In this document: in pieces, positions 1 through 8,140 of the stretch
Position numbering within the stretch: position 1 is the stretch's first letter
Layout: each line of letters opens with the position of its first letter
NCBI RefSeq assembly: GCF_004403065.1
Contig: NZ_SOHA01000007.1
Coordinates: 1-34,538, forward strand
Source: Cryobacterium cryoconiti
GTDB lineage: Bacteria > Actinomycetota > Actinomycetes > Actinomycetales > Microbacteriaceae
Direction of reading: 5' to 3'
Length of the DNA: 34,538 nt
Translations under genes and position numbers: made by a program
The notes under the pieces: generated by a model
The model's database searches: none
Told to the model about the DNA's origin: nothing
The model's input: the letters and a program-made list of their open reading frames with translations, nothing else

Positions 1-59
1 AAACTCTGAACTATGCCACACCACACGAACGACTGGCCGAACTGATCCTGGCCGCATAA
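1..59 (+). CDS. C-terminal end of a probable IS30-family transposase (partial, runs off left edge)
   Basis: An open frame enters from the window edge and stops at TAA 57-59. It reads TLNYATPHERLAELILAA, and the two bases before it fit a preceding Lys codon. The pattern (R/K)TL.Y.TP.ER...L is how IS30-family integrase-core transposases end, in the stretch just after the last catalytic Glu region. No catalytic residue is inside the window, so the family call rests on the tail alone. Its codon use is less GC-extreme than its neighbours. It ends about 140 bases before the sucCD terminator, so the element would sit just downstream of sucD. An alternative is another integrase-core transposase family. 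Confidence 0.5.
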   Translation, partial: TLNYATPHERLAELILAA

Positions 60-69
60 TGAAACTACG

Positions 70-93
70 GACCCCGTCCGGAAAGACCGGGTC
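70..93. repeat. Short hairpin just after the transposase stop
   Basis: GACCCCGTC (70-78) and GACCGGGTC (85-93) pair except for one central C/C mismatch, leaving a 6-base loop. It starts 11 bases after the transposase stop. It may be a terminator for that gene or part of the element's terminal inverted repeat; the other end of the element is outside the window, so this cannot be settled here. Confidence 0.35.
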
Positions 94-198
94 ACCCCAC
101 GCTATTTCGGCGCGTTTCAGCAAGAATCTCCGTCGAATTGGTTCGGCCGGCCGGGCGGTCACGAGCAGGCGGGCACGGATGCCGCGGGCCGGCACAGC

Positions 199-231
199 GA
201 AAGGGCCCGCCCCTGGGAGGCAGGCCCTTTC
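199..231 (-). terminator. sucCD operon terminator
   Basis: GAAAGGGCC (199-207) and GGCCCTTTC (223-231) form a 9-bp perfect stem with a 15-base loop, 43 bases after the sucD stop on the minus strand. There is no long U tract, which is common in high-GC actinobacteria. Confidence 0.7.
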
Positions 232-274
232 GGTCCCGGCCGGTGGCTCAGTGCCACCGTGGTTCACCTGCCGG

Positions 275-1162
275 TTACAGCGCGGCGAGAGCCTCGCGCA
301 GCAGGGTGGCGGCCTCGCTCGGCGTCTTGCCGACCTTGACCCCGGCGGCCTCGAGGGCCTCCTTCTTGCCCTGGGCGGTTCCGGCCCCGTTGGAGACGAT
401 GGCGCCGGCGTGGCCCATGGTCTTGCCCTCGGGGGCGGTGAAGCCGGCGACGTAGCCGATCACGGGCTTGGTGACGTGGGCCTTGATGTACTCGGCCGCC
501 TTCTCCTCGGCGTCGCCGCCGATCTCGCCGATCATGACGATGGCGAGGGTCTCGGGGTCAGCCTCGAACGCCTCGAGCGCGTCGATGTGCGTGGTGCCGA
601 TGATGGGGTCGCCGCCGATGCCGATGGCGGTGGAGAAACCCAGGTCCCGCAGTTCGTACATCATCTGGTAGGTCAGGGTGCCCGACTTGGAGACCAGGCC
701 GACCGGGCCCTTGCCGGTGATGTTCGCCGGCGTGATACCCACGAGCGCCTCACCGGGGGTGATGATGCCGGGGCAGTTCGGCCCGATGATGCGGGTCTTG
801 TTGCCCTTGGCCTTGTTGTACGCCCAGAACTCGGCGGAGTCCTGAACCGGCACACCCTCGGTGATGATGACGAGCAGCGGAATCCCGGCGTCGATGGCCT
901 CGATGACGGCGTCCTTGGTGAAGGCCGGCGGCACGAAGGCGATCGAGACGTCCGCGCCGGTCTTTTCGATGGCCTCGGCGACCGTGCCGAAGACGGGCAG
1001 CTCGACGCTGCCGTGCATGACCGAGGTGCCGGCCTTGCGGGCGTTGACGCCGCCGACGACCTGGGTGCCGGCCGCCAGCATGAGGGCGGTGTGCTTGGTG
1101 CCCTCACCGCCGGTGATGCCCTGCACGATGACCTTGGAGTCCTTGTTGAGGAAGATTGACAT
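275..1162 (-). CDS. sucD: Succinate-CoA ligase (ADP-forming) subunit alpha
   Basis: This is the alpha subunit of succinyl-CoA synthetase, the TCA-cycle enzyme that converts succinyl-CoA and ADP (or GDP) plus phosphate to succinate, CoA and ATP (or GTP); it acts in the cytosol as a complex with SucC. The 295-residue product has the usual family length. An N-terminal CoA-binding Rossmann fold carries the glycine-rich motif [11 protein letters not shown] (residues 14-24), followed by the ligase domain with SKSGTLTYQ (159-166) and the phosphohistidine loop GHAGAI, with H251 the expected active-site histidine. The frame is open upstream, but only the ATG at 1162 gives the canonical [10 protein letters not shown] start. 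It lies 13 bases after sucC, and a hairpin terminator follows, so the two form one operon. Confidence 0.97.
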   Translation of the reverse strand: MSIFLNKDSKVIVQGITGGEGTKHTALMLAAGTQVVGGVNARKAGTSVMHGSVELPVFGTVAEAIEKTGADVSIAFVPPAFTKDAVIEAIDAGIPLLVIITEGVPVQDSAEFWAYNKAKGNKTRIIGPNCPGIITPGEALVGITPANITGKGPVGLVSKSGTLTYQMMYELRDLGFSTAIGIGGDPIIGTTHIDALEAFEADPETLAIVMIGEIGGDAEEKAAEYIKAHVTKPVIGYVAGFTAPEGKTMGHAGAIVSNGAGTAQGKKEALEAAGVKVGKTPSEAATLLREALAAL

Positions 1163-1175
1163 GTTCGAAAATCCC

Positions 1176-2345
1176 TTACTTCGCGGCGTGGGCGAGTTCG
1201 GCGGCCTTGGCGGCGCCCTCGTCCATGGTGGCGGCCAGTGTGACGAGCGGGTGGTTGGCCTCGGCGAGGATGCGACGGCCTTCCTCGACATTGTTGCCGT
1301 CGAGGCGCACGACGAGGGGCTTGTTGGCGGCGCTGCCGAGTTCGGCGAGCGCGCCCACGATGCCCTTCGCGACAGCGTCACAGGCGGTGATGCCGCCGAA
1401 GACGTTGACGAAGACGGACTTGACCTGCGGGTCACCGAGGATGACGTCGAGGCCGGCGGCCATGACCTCGGCGGATGCTCCGCCCCCGATGTCGAGGAAG
1501 TTGGCCGGCTTGACGCCGCCGTGGTTCTCGCCCGCGTAGGCGACGACGTCCAGGGTGCTCATGACGAGCCCGGCGCCGTTTCCGATGATGCCCACTTCTC
1601 CGTCGAGTTTGACGTAGTTGAGGTCGTTCGCTTTGGCCTTCGCCTCGAGCGGGTCCGCCGCGGCAGCGTCTTCGAGCAGGGCGTGCTTCGGGTGACGGAA
1701 GCCGGCGTTCTCGTCGATCGTGACCTTGCCGTCGAGGGCGATCACGTCGCCCTCCTCGGTGAGCACGAGCGGGTTGACCTCGACCAGGGTCGCGTCTTCA
1801 CCTGTGAACACGGAGTAGAGCTGCACGAAGACGGGTGCGACCTTGTCGACCAGGTCGGCCGGGAACTTCGCGTCGACCGCGATCTGACGGGCGGTGGCCA
1901 GGTCGATCCCGGTGATCGGGTCGATGGCCGTGTAGGCGAGCGCTTCGGGCTTCTCGACGGCGAGAACCTCGATCTCCACGCCACCCTCGTAGCTCGCGAG
2001 CGAGAGGTAGGAGCGGTTGGTTCGGTCCAGCAGCACGGAGAAGTAGAACTCCTGCTTGATTCGCGCTCCGCCGGCAACCATGACCCGGTTGACGGTGTGG
2101 CCCTTGATGTCGAGTCCGAGGATGGCGCGACCGGCGGCCTCGGCGTCGTCGGGGGTCTTCGCGACCTTCACACCGCCGGCTTTGCCGCGGCCGCCGACCT
2201 TGACCTGGGCCTTGACGACGACAACGCCGCCCAGCTTCTCGGCTGCCGCGCGCACCTCCTCCGGAGTGTCCGCGATGATGCCCGGGAGAACCGGGACTCC
2301 ATACTGTTCAAACAGGTCTCGTGCCTGATATTCGTAAAGATCCAC
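1176..2345 (-). CDS. sucC: Succinate-CoA ligase (ADP-forming) subunit beta
   Basis: This is the beta subunit of succinyl-CoA synthetase, with an ATP-grasp nucleotide-binding fold; it pairs with SucD in the TCA cycle. The canonical N-terminus [18 protein letters not shown] follows a GTG codon at 2345, preceded on the minus strand by GGAAGAG five bases upstream. That GTG is chosen over a longer reading that would add 17 non-family residues. The product is 389 residues, the usual SucC length. The ATP-grasp part includes [18 protein letters not shown], and the C-terminal ligase domain holds the succinyl-CoA binding stretch [10 protein letters not shown]. It is the first gene of sucC-sucD. The 221-base region upstream separates it from the divergent VIT-family gene, and I see no convincing -35/-10 pair there. 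Confidence 0.97.
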   Translation of the reverse strand: MDLYEYQARDLFEQYGVPVLPGIIADTPEEVRAAAEKLGGVVVVKAQVKVGGRGKAGGVKVAKTPDDAEAAGRAILGLDIKGHTVNRVMVAGGARIKQEFYFSVLLDRTNRSYLSLASYEGGVEIEVLAVEKPEALAYTAIDPITGIDLATARQIAVDAKFPADLVDKVAPVFVQLYSVFTGEDATLVEVNPLVLTEEGDVIALDGKVTIDENAGFRHPKHALLEDAAAADPLEAKAKANDLNYVKLDGEVGIIGNGAGLVMSTLDVVAYAGENHGGVKPANFLDIGGGASAEVMAAGLDVILGDPQVKSVFVNVFGGITACDAVAKGIVGALAELGSAANKPLVVRLDGNNVEEGRRILAEANHPLVTLAATMDEGAAKAAELAHAAK

Positions 2346-2566
2346 GCTGCTCTTCCAATCCGCTTCGTAGCGTTCCTGCAAGGTCTTGAGGGGCAAGGAG
2401 CACGGCGCCAGTGCCGCAGATAGCTCGACATCAAGACATACGTACCATCTGAAACTCTATCGTCACCAACCGGCATCGCGAACCGCGGGGGCCGCCCTGG
2501 CGCGTGCAGCACCGCAGCAGGCGAGTCCCGCTGGCGCTGCAGGCATCCGGATGCTTGGATTCAGTC

Positions 2567-3277
2567 ATGACTGAACCGGAGCACGGCGTCGATCCCCATT
2601 CCGCCGACCACGCCTCGCGCCTGAACTGGCTGCGGGCCGGCGTGCTCGGAGCCAATGACGGCATCGTGTCGGTGGCGGCCCTGGTCGTGGGCGTCGCTGC
2701 AGCCACCACGGATGCCGCGGCGATCCTGATCGCGGGTGTCGCCGCCCTGCTCGCCGGCGCGATCTCAATGGCCCTGGGCGAGTACGTGTCGGTGAGCAGC
2801 CAGCGCGACACCGAGCGTGCCCTGATCGCCAAGGAGACCTGGGAACTGGAGAACATGCCCGAGCAGGAGCTCGCCGAACTGGCCGATCTCTACCAGGCGA
2901 AGGGGCTCAGTTCCGAGACGGCGAAACAGGTGGCGCTCGAACTGACCGCGCACGACGCCCTCGGCGCGCACCTCGAAGTGGAACTGCACATCGGTGCGGA
3001 TGAGCTGTCGAACCCGTGGCACGCGGCCTTCGCCTCGGCGGTCGCTTTCACGGTCGGTGCGATCCTGCCGCTGCTGGCGGTGCTGCTGCCTCCGCCGGAG
3101 TGGCGCCTGCCGGCCACCTTCCTCGCCGTCGCGGTCGCCCTGGTCATCACCGGGTGGCTGAGTTCCTATCTGGGCGGCAGCCCGAAGGCCCGCGCGATCT
3201 CCCGGGTGCTGGTCGGCGGCCTGCTGGCGCTCGGCGTGACCTGGGCGATCGGCTCCCTGATCGGCACCGCGGTCTGA
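2567..3277 (+). CDS. VIT1/CCC1 family iron/manganese transporter
   Basis: This is a membrane transporter of the VIT1/CCC1 family, whose members move Fe2+ or Mn2+ out of the cytosol. The 236-residue product opens with the family signature LRAGVLGANDGIVSVAALVVG in the first membrane segment (about residues 22-45). A second segment ends in the motif AISMALGEYVSVSSQRD (65-81). A charged cytoplasmic metal-binding stretch rich in Glu follows (about 82-145), and three more segments lie at about 152-175, 183-203 and 212-234. The ATG at 2567 puts MTEPEHG just before the family core; a frame open upstream has no family similarity. No Shine-Dalgarno sequence is obvious. The gene is divergent from sucC and 56 bases before the DUF3054 gene. 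The metal specificity cannot be read from the sequence. Confidence 0.88.
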   Translation: MTEPEHGVDPHSADHASRLNWLRAGVLGANDGIVSVAALVVGVAAATTDAAAILIAGVAALLAGAISMALGEYVSVSSQRDTERALIAKETWELENMPEQELAELADLYQAKGLSSETAKQVALELTAHDALGAHLEVELHIGADELSNPWHAAFASAVAFTVGAILPLLAVLLPPPEWRLPATFLAVAVALVITGWLSSYLGGSPKARAISRVLVGGLLALGVTWAIGSLIGTAV

Positions 3278-3321
3278 CCATCCGGCCAGACCCGTCGGCC
3301 GGCCTCCCGAACCGCGGCACG

Positions 3322-3327
3322 TAGGCT
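3322..3327 (+). promoter_or_regulatory. -10 element TAGGCT for a leaderless transcript
   Basis: TAGGCT lies exactly 6 bases before the ATG at 3334, so transcription would begin at or next to the start codon. No Shine-Dalgarno sequence is present. Confidence 0.6.
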
Positions 3328-3333
3328 GGATTC

Positions 3334-3732
3334 ATGGCATTCCAGCAGAACAACCGGTCCGGTCTCCTTCTCGCGGCGGGGCTCGACGCCGCCCTGGTTC
3401 TGGTCTTCGTGCTGATCGGCCGGGCCAGCCACGGCGAGGGTCTGCTCGGAACCCTGATCACCGGGTTGCCGTTCCTCGGCGGCCTCCTCGCGGGGTGGCT
3501 CGTGATGCGCGCCTGGCACAGCCCGCAGAAGATCGTCTGGACGGGCACCGGCATCTGGATCCTCACCGTGGGCGTCGGGATGCTGCTGCGCACCGTGAGC
3601 GGGCAGGGTACGGAGTTCAGTTTCGTCGTCGTGACGACGATCGTTCTGGGCGTGTTCCTGCTCGGCTGGCGCGGCCTCGCGGTGCTGTTCCGTCGCCGCC
3701 AGGCACGCACCCGCACCGTCACCGCCGCGTAG
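3334..3732 (+). CDS. DUF3054 family membrane protein
   Basis: This is a 132-residue integral membrane protein of the actinobacterial DUF3054 family; its function is unknown. Family marks are the IGRASHG motif after the first membrane segment (about residues 11-35), LPFLGGLLAGWLV in the second (about 45-62), W...TG.WILTVGVGMLLR in the third, and FVVVTTIVLGVFLLGWRGL in the fourth, ending in an Arg-rich cytoplasmic tail. The length is normal for the family. Its own leaderless-type -10 box suggests independent transcription, although it lies only 56 bases after the VIT gene. Nothing suggests a substrate. Confidence 0.85.
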   Translation: MAFQQNNRSGLLLAAGLDAALVLVFVLIGRASHGEGLLGTLITGLPFLGGLLAGWLVMRAWHSPQKIVWTGTGIWILTVGVGMLLRTVSGQGTEFSFVVVTTIVLGVFLLGWRGLAVLFRRRQARTRTVTAA

Positions 3733-3873
3733 CCGCGCCGGCCCCACACGCGCGCACTCTCGCCGCGTTGTCTGCCCGGCGGGCAACTCCCCGACGAGTC
3801 ATGGTGTGCTCTTTTCGGAGAGGTCGTTCGCCCGTGACGGCGACGGTCACACGTCGATTGCGACACTGACCGC

Positions 3874-4098
3874 CTACTCTTCGACCCCGGGCCCGCCCGT
3901 CTCCCGGTCCTCGTCCTCGTCGTCAAGGTCGACCGGGCGCTGGTCGGCGTCGATCATCCACTCCGGGGCTTCTTCCTCGGTGGGCGGCAAATCCTCGTCG
4001 AGGGTCAGTTCGATGTCGTCGATCTCGCGGTTTTCGTCGAGTCCGTCGCTCGCGGCATCCGTTTTTCTCGGCCAGAGTCCGTCCGGGTTGCTCGCCAT
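3874..4098 (-). CDS. Small acidic protein, function unknown
   Basis: This is a 74-residue, strongly acidic soluble protein with more than a third Asp/Glu and no membrane segment. The middle reads IELTLDEDLPPTEEEAPEWM and the tail is a run of Asp and Glu. The ATG at 4098 follows GGGAGG with a 5-base spacer, a strong ribosome-binding site that sets the start even though the frame is open for another 80 codons upstream. I do not recognise the family. The composition suggests a disordered protein that may bind basic partners, but this is inference only. It lies 103 bases downstream of apbE on the same strand and converges with the DUF3054 gene. The RBS is the main argument that it is real. Confidence 0.62.
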   Translation of the reverse strand: MASNPDGLWPRKTDAASDGLDENREIDDIELTLDEDLPPTEEEAPEWMIDADQRPVDLDDEDEDRETGGPGVEE

Positions 4099-4201
4099 GA
4101 TGACCTCCCATTGACGCGAGTCGCCCACGCTGAGCTCCCCCGCGGCGGCAACGGTACGCTCCCCCACCGGAAGCGACAAGGCATCCACGCCCACCGGACC
4201 A

Positions 4202-5020
4202 TCAGGCTGAGTCGGCGCGCAACCCCGGCGTGGCCAGCAGCGAACCGTCGCGCAGCACGGCCAGCACCTCGATCGGGAAGGTCTCCGTGCTGCGATGCAG
4301 AGCCGGCCGGCCGCCGGCGATGATGGCTGTGGCCAGCACATCCGCCGTCACAATGTCCCGGCCGAACACGGTGACCTGACGGAAGGGCGAGAGCGCGCCG
4401 TCGACGGTGGTCCAGATGTGCTCCCCACGCTCGGCGCTGCCCGAGGTGGCCACGGCCCGGAGCGGCGCGCGCAGCGGCACGCTCGCCAGCCGGGCGCTCC
4501 GGTCCAGCGGGTCGACGATCGCGGCCGCCCAGTCGAGACCGGGCGTCTGATCGCCCGCCACGAGGATGTCCCCGCCCGCGTTGAGTGACCAGTCCCGCAG
4601 GCCGAGCCCGTAGAGCGCCTCGCCGGCGTGAGCGATGGCGAGGCTCTTCACGATGCCGGACAGATCGATGGCACCGTCGGCACGGTGCGGTGTGAACACC
4701 CCGTCGGTGCGATCCCGCCAGGCCAGGGCGAGCGCGTAGCAGTCCCGCAGTTCGCTGCCCGCCTGGGTGAGCCGCAGCTCGCCACGATTGACGCGACTGA
4801 GTTCGGAGCCCTCCCGGTAGAGGCTGAAACGGTCGTTCCAGCCTCGGAACACGTCCGCGACCGCCTGCCGGGCCGCCGCGCGCAGGGCCTCGTCGTGCGG
4901 GAAACCGGCATTACCAGCGGCTGCGCCGATACGGATGCTGATGACGGTTCCCATGCTCTCGACCGTGATTGCCGGGTGCCCGGCGTACCCGCCGGACACC
5001 ACGCTAGAACTGTGCCGCAT
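4202..5020 (-). CDS. apbE: FAD:protein FMN transferase (ApbE family)
   Basis: ApbE enzymes use FAD to attach FMN covalently to a Thr of a target motif in FMN-binding domain proteins; the upstream neighbour carries such a domain and is the likely substrate. The 272-residue product shows the family order: VESMGTVISIRI (about residues 20-31), SLYREGSELSRVN (about 66-78), GAIDLSGIVKSLAI (about 115-128), the flavin-binding NAGGDILVAG, TSGSAERGEHIWT, and DVLATAIIAGG near the end. The usual Gly after the conserved Lys is Ser here (IVKSLAI). No signal peptide or lipobox is visible, which is odd if the target is outside the membrane. The ATG at 5020 overlaps the end of the FMN-binding gene by 17 bases, so the genes are translated from one mRNA. 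It is the last gene of the redox operon. Confidence 0.9.
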   Translation of the reverse strand: MRHSSSVVSGGYAGHPAITVESMGTVISIRIGAAAGNAGFPHDEALRAAARQAVADVFRGWNDRFSLYREGSELSRVNRGELRLTQAGSELRDCYALALAWRDRTDGVFTPHRADGAIDLSGIVKSLAIAHAGEALYGLGLRDWSLNAGGDILVAGDQTPGLDWAAAIVDPLDRSARLASVPLRAPLRAVATSGSAERGEHIWTTVDGALSPFRQVTVFGRDIVTADVLATAIIAGGRPALHRSTETFPIEVLAVLRDGSLLATPGLRADSA

Positions 5021-5537
5021 CGAGGGCCGCCTGGAGCGACTGGAGGTAACCCTGGGTCGTGTAGGTCGCGCCGCTGACGTTGGCCACGCTCGCCGACTGG
5101 GCCGAGAGTACCTCGTCTCGCAGGATCGGGGCTGCCCGGTTGCTGATCATGACCGACTTCTGGTCGTCATTGGTCAGCTGCAGCGGCGTCACCTCGGTGA
5201 TCGTGCCGTTGTCGATGGTCACCGACACCTGCATGGGGCCGAACCGGGTCTGCACGGCCGAGCCATCGAATGTGCCGGTGACCTCGGTGGCGGCGGGCGC
5301 CTCGGCCGCCGGCGCGGTCGTTTCAGGCGTGGTCGTCGCTGCGGAGGACGTGCCCGAACCGGAGGACGTGCCCAGTCCGGATGCGGTCGTGGTCGTCGCC
5401 TCAGCCGATGCGGAGGATGACAGCGTCGTCGTCAGCGTGGACCTGAGCGATTCCACGGCGGGGGCTCCGACGAGCCACCCCACCGATAGCACCGAAGCGG
5501 AAGCCAGGGCGGCCGCAGCCGCTGCTCGTATTCTCAC
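5004..5537 (-). CDS. Secreted or membrane-anchored FMN-binding domain protein
   Basis: This is a 177-residue exported protein with a C-terminal FMN-binding domain of the NqrC/RnfG type, which carries FMN bound covalently through Thr. Residues 1-35 form a signal peptide or membrane anchor (MRIRAAAAAALASASVLSVG). Residues about 40-85 are a Ser/Thr/Ala/Gly-rich linker, probably spanning the cell wall. Residues 86-177 are the FMN_bind domain, ending in SGATYTTQGYLQSLQAALDA (155 onwards); the Thr in this GAT-x-T motif is the expected flavinylation site. The GTG start at 5537 overlaps the stop of the reductase gene (GTGA). With the ferric-reductase-like protein before it and ApbE after it, it should act as an extracytoplasmic electron carrier; the terminal acceptor is not apparent. 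Confidence 0.9.
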   Translation of the reverse strand: MRIRAAAAAALASASVLSVGWLVGAPAVESLRSTLTTTLSSSASAEATTTTASGLGTSSGSGTSSAATTTPETTAPAAEAPAATEVTGTFDGSAVQTRFGPMQVSVTIDNGTITEVTPLQLTNDDQKSVMISNRAAPILRDEVLSAQSASVANVSGATYTTQGYLQSLQAALDAAQF

Positions 5538-6949
5538 CAGTCAAACCTTTCACAATGGATCTGTCGCGTCGGAAGTCCGGCCGCGCGGGCATCCCGCACG
5601 ACCTCGTCGGTCCATCGCCGTGGACCGCACACATACACATCCGCGTCCCGCAGGTGCGGAACCAGGGTCTTCAGGCTGACCCGGGCCGCCAGCGCGTCGG
5701 CCGGTAGCCAGCTGTTCACACCCGGCGGTCGCGTGCCCGCGATGATGCGGAATTCAGCGCCTCGCGCCCGGCACAACTCGGCCAGCTCGTAGGCCAGGTA
5801 GCTGTCGCCGACGGTGTGCGAGCGAAGGATGACCGTGGCCTGCCCCGGAAGGAACGTCGCCGTCTCCAGCAGCGAGCGAATCGGGGCGACGCCGATGCCG
5901 GCGGCCACGAGCACCAGCCGAGGGGACGTCCTGGCACGGTCGGTGAACAGCCCGTACGGGCCCTCGACGCTCACCCGGGTGCCCCGCCGCAGACCTCCGA
6001 GCGCCGCCGAAGCATCGCCGAGTGAGCGCACCGTGATGCGGAGGGAAGTACCGGTGGGCGCCGCCGAGAGGGAGAACGGATGCGCCTGCCACCAGAGCCC
6101 GGGGGTCCAGAACCGCCAGATGAAGAATTGACCGGAGTGGGCCTGCAGGCGGCGCAGATTGTGCCCGGACAGCCGGATCGACACGACGCCGTCGGCGACC
6201 CGGTCGACGCCCTCCACCCGGAGCCGGGCGCGCAGCGAGCGCACGACCGGCAGGATGAAACGGAAGACGAGGATCGACCCGGCGACGCCCACGTAGAGGG
6301 CCAGCCAGTAGAACCACTGCGGCGACCCCGCGGCGAGCAGAGCGCCGACGGTCAACTGATGCGGGAGTGAGGCGAGCACGGCCACGTAGGAGAGCAGGTG
6401 AACGATGTGCCACACCTCGTAGGGCAGCCGGTGCCGCACGATCACGATGGAGCTCACGACCACGAGCACCAGGAGCCCGAGGCCGACGAAGGCCAGCACC
6501 ATGTCCGGCAGCACGGTCAGCATGCGCCAGACCTCGGCGAAGACGCTGATCTTGCCGGCGAGCGAGTAGCCGACGATCAGGAGCACGGCGTGGGCCAGGA
6601 TCAGGTAGAGGGCCGGTTTGCCGAGCGACTGGTGCAGCGCCATGGCGCTGTCGTGGCCGAAGGCCCGGTCGATCGCGGGCAGCCGGGCGGCCAGCAGCAT
6701 CATGATCAGCAGCAGGTCGGTGCCGACGAGGCCGGCCAGCACGCCGATCGAGGTGAGCGCGTCCGCGGGGGTGGCGAAGCGGGCCGCTCCGCCGTCGGCC
6801 AGGAACAGGGCCACGACGAGGGCGACGGAGACGATGCAGAGCACCTGCAGGGTGTCGGCCAGTTGCATCCGTTGCCGGTAGTCGGGGCGCACGAGCGGCG
6901 CGGGAGCGCTGCGATGATGCCGCTGGGTGGTGCTCGTGTCGATGCTCAT
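5534..6949 (-). CDS. Ferric-reductase-like transmembrane flavocytochrome
   Basis: This 471-residue protein should take electrons from NAD(P)H in the cytosol through FAD to hemes in the membrane and on to an outside acceptor. The N-terminal half has about six membrane segments (roughly 30-52, 66-88, 110-130, 148-172, 180-205, 213-235). Heme-ligand His pairs match the ferric-reductase pattern: H106-X13-H120 and H184-X12-H197. The cytosolic half has a FAD-binding motif HPFSLSAAP (290-298), the nucleotide-binding VLVAAGIGVAP (346-356), and CGPRRW (441-446), ending in an aromatic residue (HCERFDW). GAGG lies 8 bases before the ATG at 6949. It is the first gene of the operon with the FMN-binding protein and ApbE, which points to extracytosolic electron transfer rather than simple iron uptake. 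Confidence 0.9.
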   Translation of the reverse strand: MSIDTSTTQRHHRSAPAPLVRPDYRQRMQLADTLQVLCIVSVALVVALFLADGGAARFATPADALTSIGVLAGLVGTDLLLIMMLLAARLPAIDRAFGHDSAMALHQSLGKPALYLILAHAVLLIVGYSLAGKISVFAEVWRMLTVLPDMVLAFVGLGLLVLVVVSSIVIVRHRLPYEVWHIVHLLSYVAVLASLPHQLTVGALLAAGSPQWFYWLALYVGVAGSILVFRFILPVVRSLRARLRVEGVDRVADGVVSIRLSGHNLRRLQAHSGQFFIWRFWTPGLWWQAHPFSLSAAPTGTSLRITVRSLGDASAALGGLRRGTRVSVEGPYGLFTDRARTSPRLVLVAAGIGVAPIRSLLETATFLPGQATVILRSHTVGDSYLAYELAELCRARGAEFRIIAGTRPPGVNSWLPADALAARVSLKTLVPHLRDADVYVCGPRRWTDEVVRDARAAGLPTRQIHCERFDW

Positions 6950-6993
6950 GAGTTGAGCCTCGCGAGCATGCCAATCGAGGGGCTATGGGGAAG

Positions 6994-7009
6994 CTGTGAG
7001 CAACCTGTG
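6994..7009 (-). promoter_or_regulatory. Direct repeat upstream of the redox operon, possible OmpR-type operator
   Basis: On the minus strand CACAG occurs twice with an 11-base period (CACAG-N6-CACAG), 45-60 bases before the reductase start. OmpR/PhoB-type response regulators bind such direct repeats spaced one helical turn apart. No regulator gene is in the window; this is inference from spacing alone. Confidence 0.3.
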
Positions 7010-7069
7010 CGATTCCAATGGGGTTGCCCTGTCGGAGGGCGGCCGAACGGTCACGGTTCGGGCGGGCCG

Positions 7070-8140
7070 TCAGGCAGGCCGGCGCTCGCCCAGCCGAACC
7101 GCGCCTCGCGCCGCGAGCACGATCAGCACCGCGACCACACCGCCCAGCGCGGTCTCCACCACCCGGTCGACCAGCAGCGTCGGCACGGCGGTCGGGCTGG
7201 CCAGGTGCGCCACGGTCAGTGCCAGCGGCGTGACGAACAGCAGCGCCGCACCGTAATGCTTGCCGATCAGGATCTCCGCTCCGAACTGACTGATCGCGAT
7301 CACAACGATCAACACCCAGACGGATGGCCCGGGCAGCAGCACGAGCGCGGTCACCATCACCCCCAGCGCGGTTCCGACGATGCGGTGCACGGCCCGGGAG
7401 ATGGAATGCGCGGCGCGGGGCGGCGGCAGCACCGCGACCACGCTCACGACCGCCCAATAGGGATGTCCGATGCCCGAGGCCAGGGCGAGCCCGCCGGCGA
7501 TCAGCACGCCGACCAGGTTCTGCAGGATCGTGAACCAGACCTGGCCGTCGCGGTAGGCGGCCGGGCGCAGCACCGGCGTGCGCGGCAGCTGCTTGAACAG
7601 GTCGCCGGAGCGGTCGCCGGCCAGGCGCCGCGCTGCCCACCCCGACATGGTCAGCAGCCAGGCCAGCGCGGCGCTCGCCACCGCCACCAGCAGCCGCGGC
7701 AGCACCTCGTTCGCCGGCGCGGGCACCTGCGCGCAGACCAGGTAGGCGAAGACGAAGAAGATCGGGGTGCCGGGGAACAGGCCGTACGTCGACGCCACCA
7801 GGATGCCCGCGGTGATCACGAAGACCAGCCCGAGAACCAGGGCAGGCAGGGCTGCCTCGGTTACGCTCATCGCCAGTCCGGCGGTGACGCTCGCGAGCAT
7901 GCAGGCCGCGGCGACGCTGACCGTGCGCGCGCGCAGCCGGTACGGCTCGCTCCGGCCGTAGAGCGACGTCATCGCCCCGAACGCCGCGTAGGCGGCCCAG
8001 TCGATTCGACCGACAAACACCAGGACCACGAGCGGCACCACGACGGCGATGCTGGCCCGGGACGCCACCTCCAGGTCGAGGGTGCGCAGCGACTTCAGGC
8101 GTTCGAGCAGGGTTTCCGGCCGGTCGGCCGCCCCGGACAC
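7070..8140 (-). CDS. FUSC family (aromatic acid exporter-like) membrane protein
   Basis: This is a 356-residue inner-membrane protein of the fusaric-acid-resistance/YccC superfamily (FUSC); relatives export aromatic acids or carry out unknown efflux. Two repeats of hydrophobic segments are visible, about residues 25-165 and 205-345, with the recurring family phrase YWAVVSVVAVLPPPRAAHSI after PYW, then R..HRIVGTALGVMVTALVL, typical of the FUSC_2 domain. No long cytosolic domain is present. It starts with GTG at 8140, and the pcrA stop shares one base with this start (TAGTG), so the two are translationally coupled. The link to PcrA is positional only. The substrate is unknown. Confidence 0.8.
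   Translation of the reverse strand: MSGAADRPETLLERLKSLRTLDLEVASRASIAVVVPLVVLVFVGRIDWAAYAAFGAMTSLYGRSEPYRLRARTVSVAAACMLASVTAGLAMSVTEAALPALVLGLVFVITAGILVASTYGLFPGTPIFFVFAYLVCAQVPAPANEVLPRLLVAVASAALAWLLTMSGWAARRLAGDRSGDLFKQLPRTPVLRPAAYRDGQVWFTILQNLVGVLIAGGLALASGIGHPYWAVVSVVAVLPPPRAAHSISRAVHRIVGTALGVMVTALVLLPGPSVWVLIVVIAISQFGAEILIGKHYGAALLFVTPLALTVAHLASPTAVPTLLVDRVVETALGGVVAVLIVLAARGAVRLGERRPA

Noticed and set aside
1163..1435. Upstream extension of sucD in frame
   Set aside because: Ser/Arg/Pro-rich residues inside sucC; the family start is at 1162.
861..2423. Long open frame (520 codons) on the plus strand over sucC/sucD
   Set aside because: It is antisense to clear sucC and sucD, with Asp/Gly/Val/Arg-rich low-complexity composition typical of the shadow frames of high-GC genes.
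3806..4114. Ser-rich open frame on the plus strand over the acidic protein
   Set aside because: Ser/Arg-rich shadow of the acidic gene, with no RBS.
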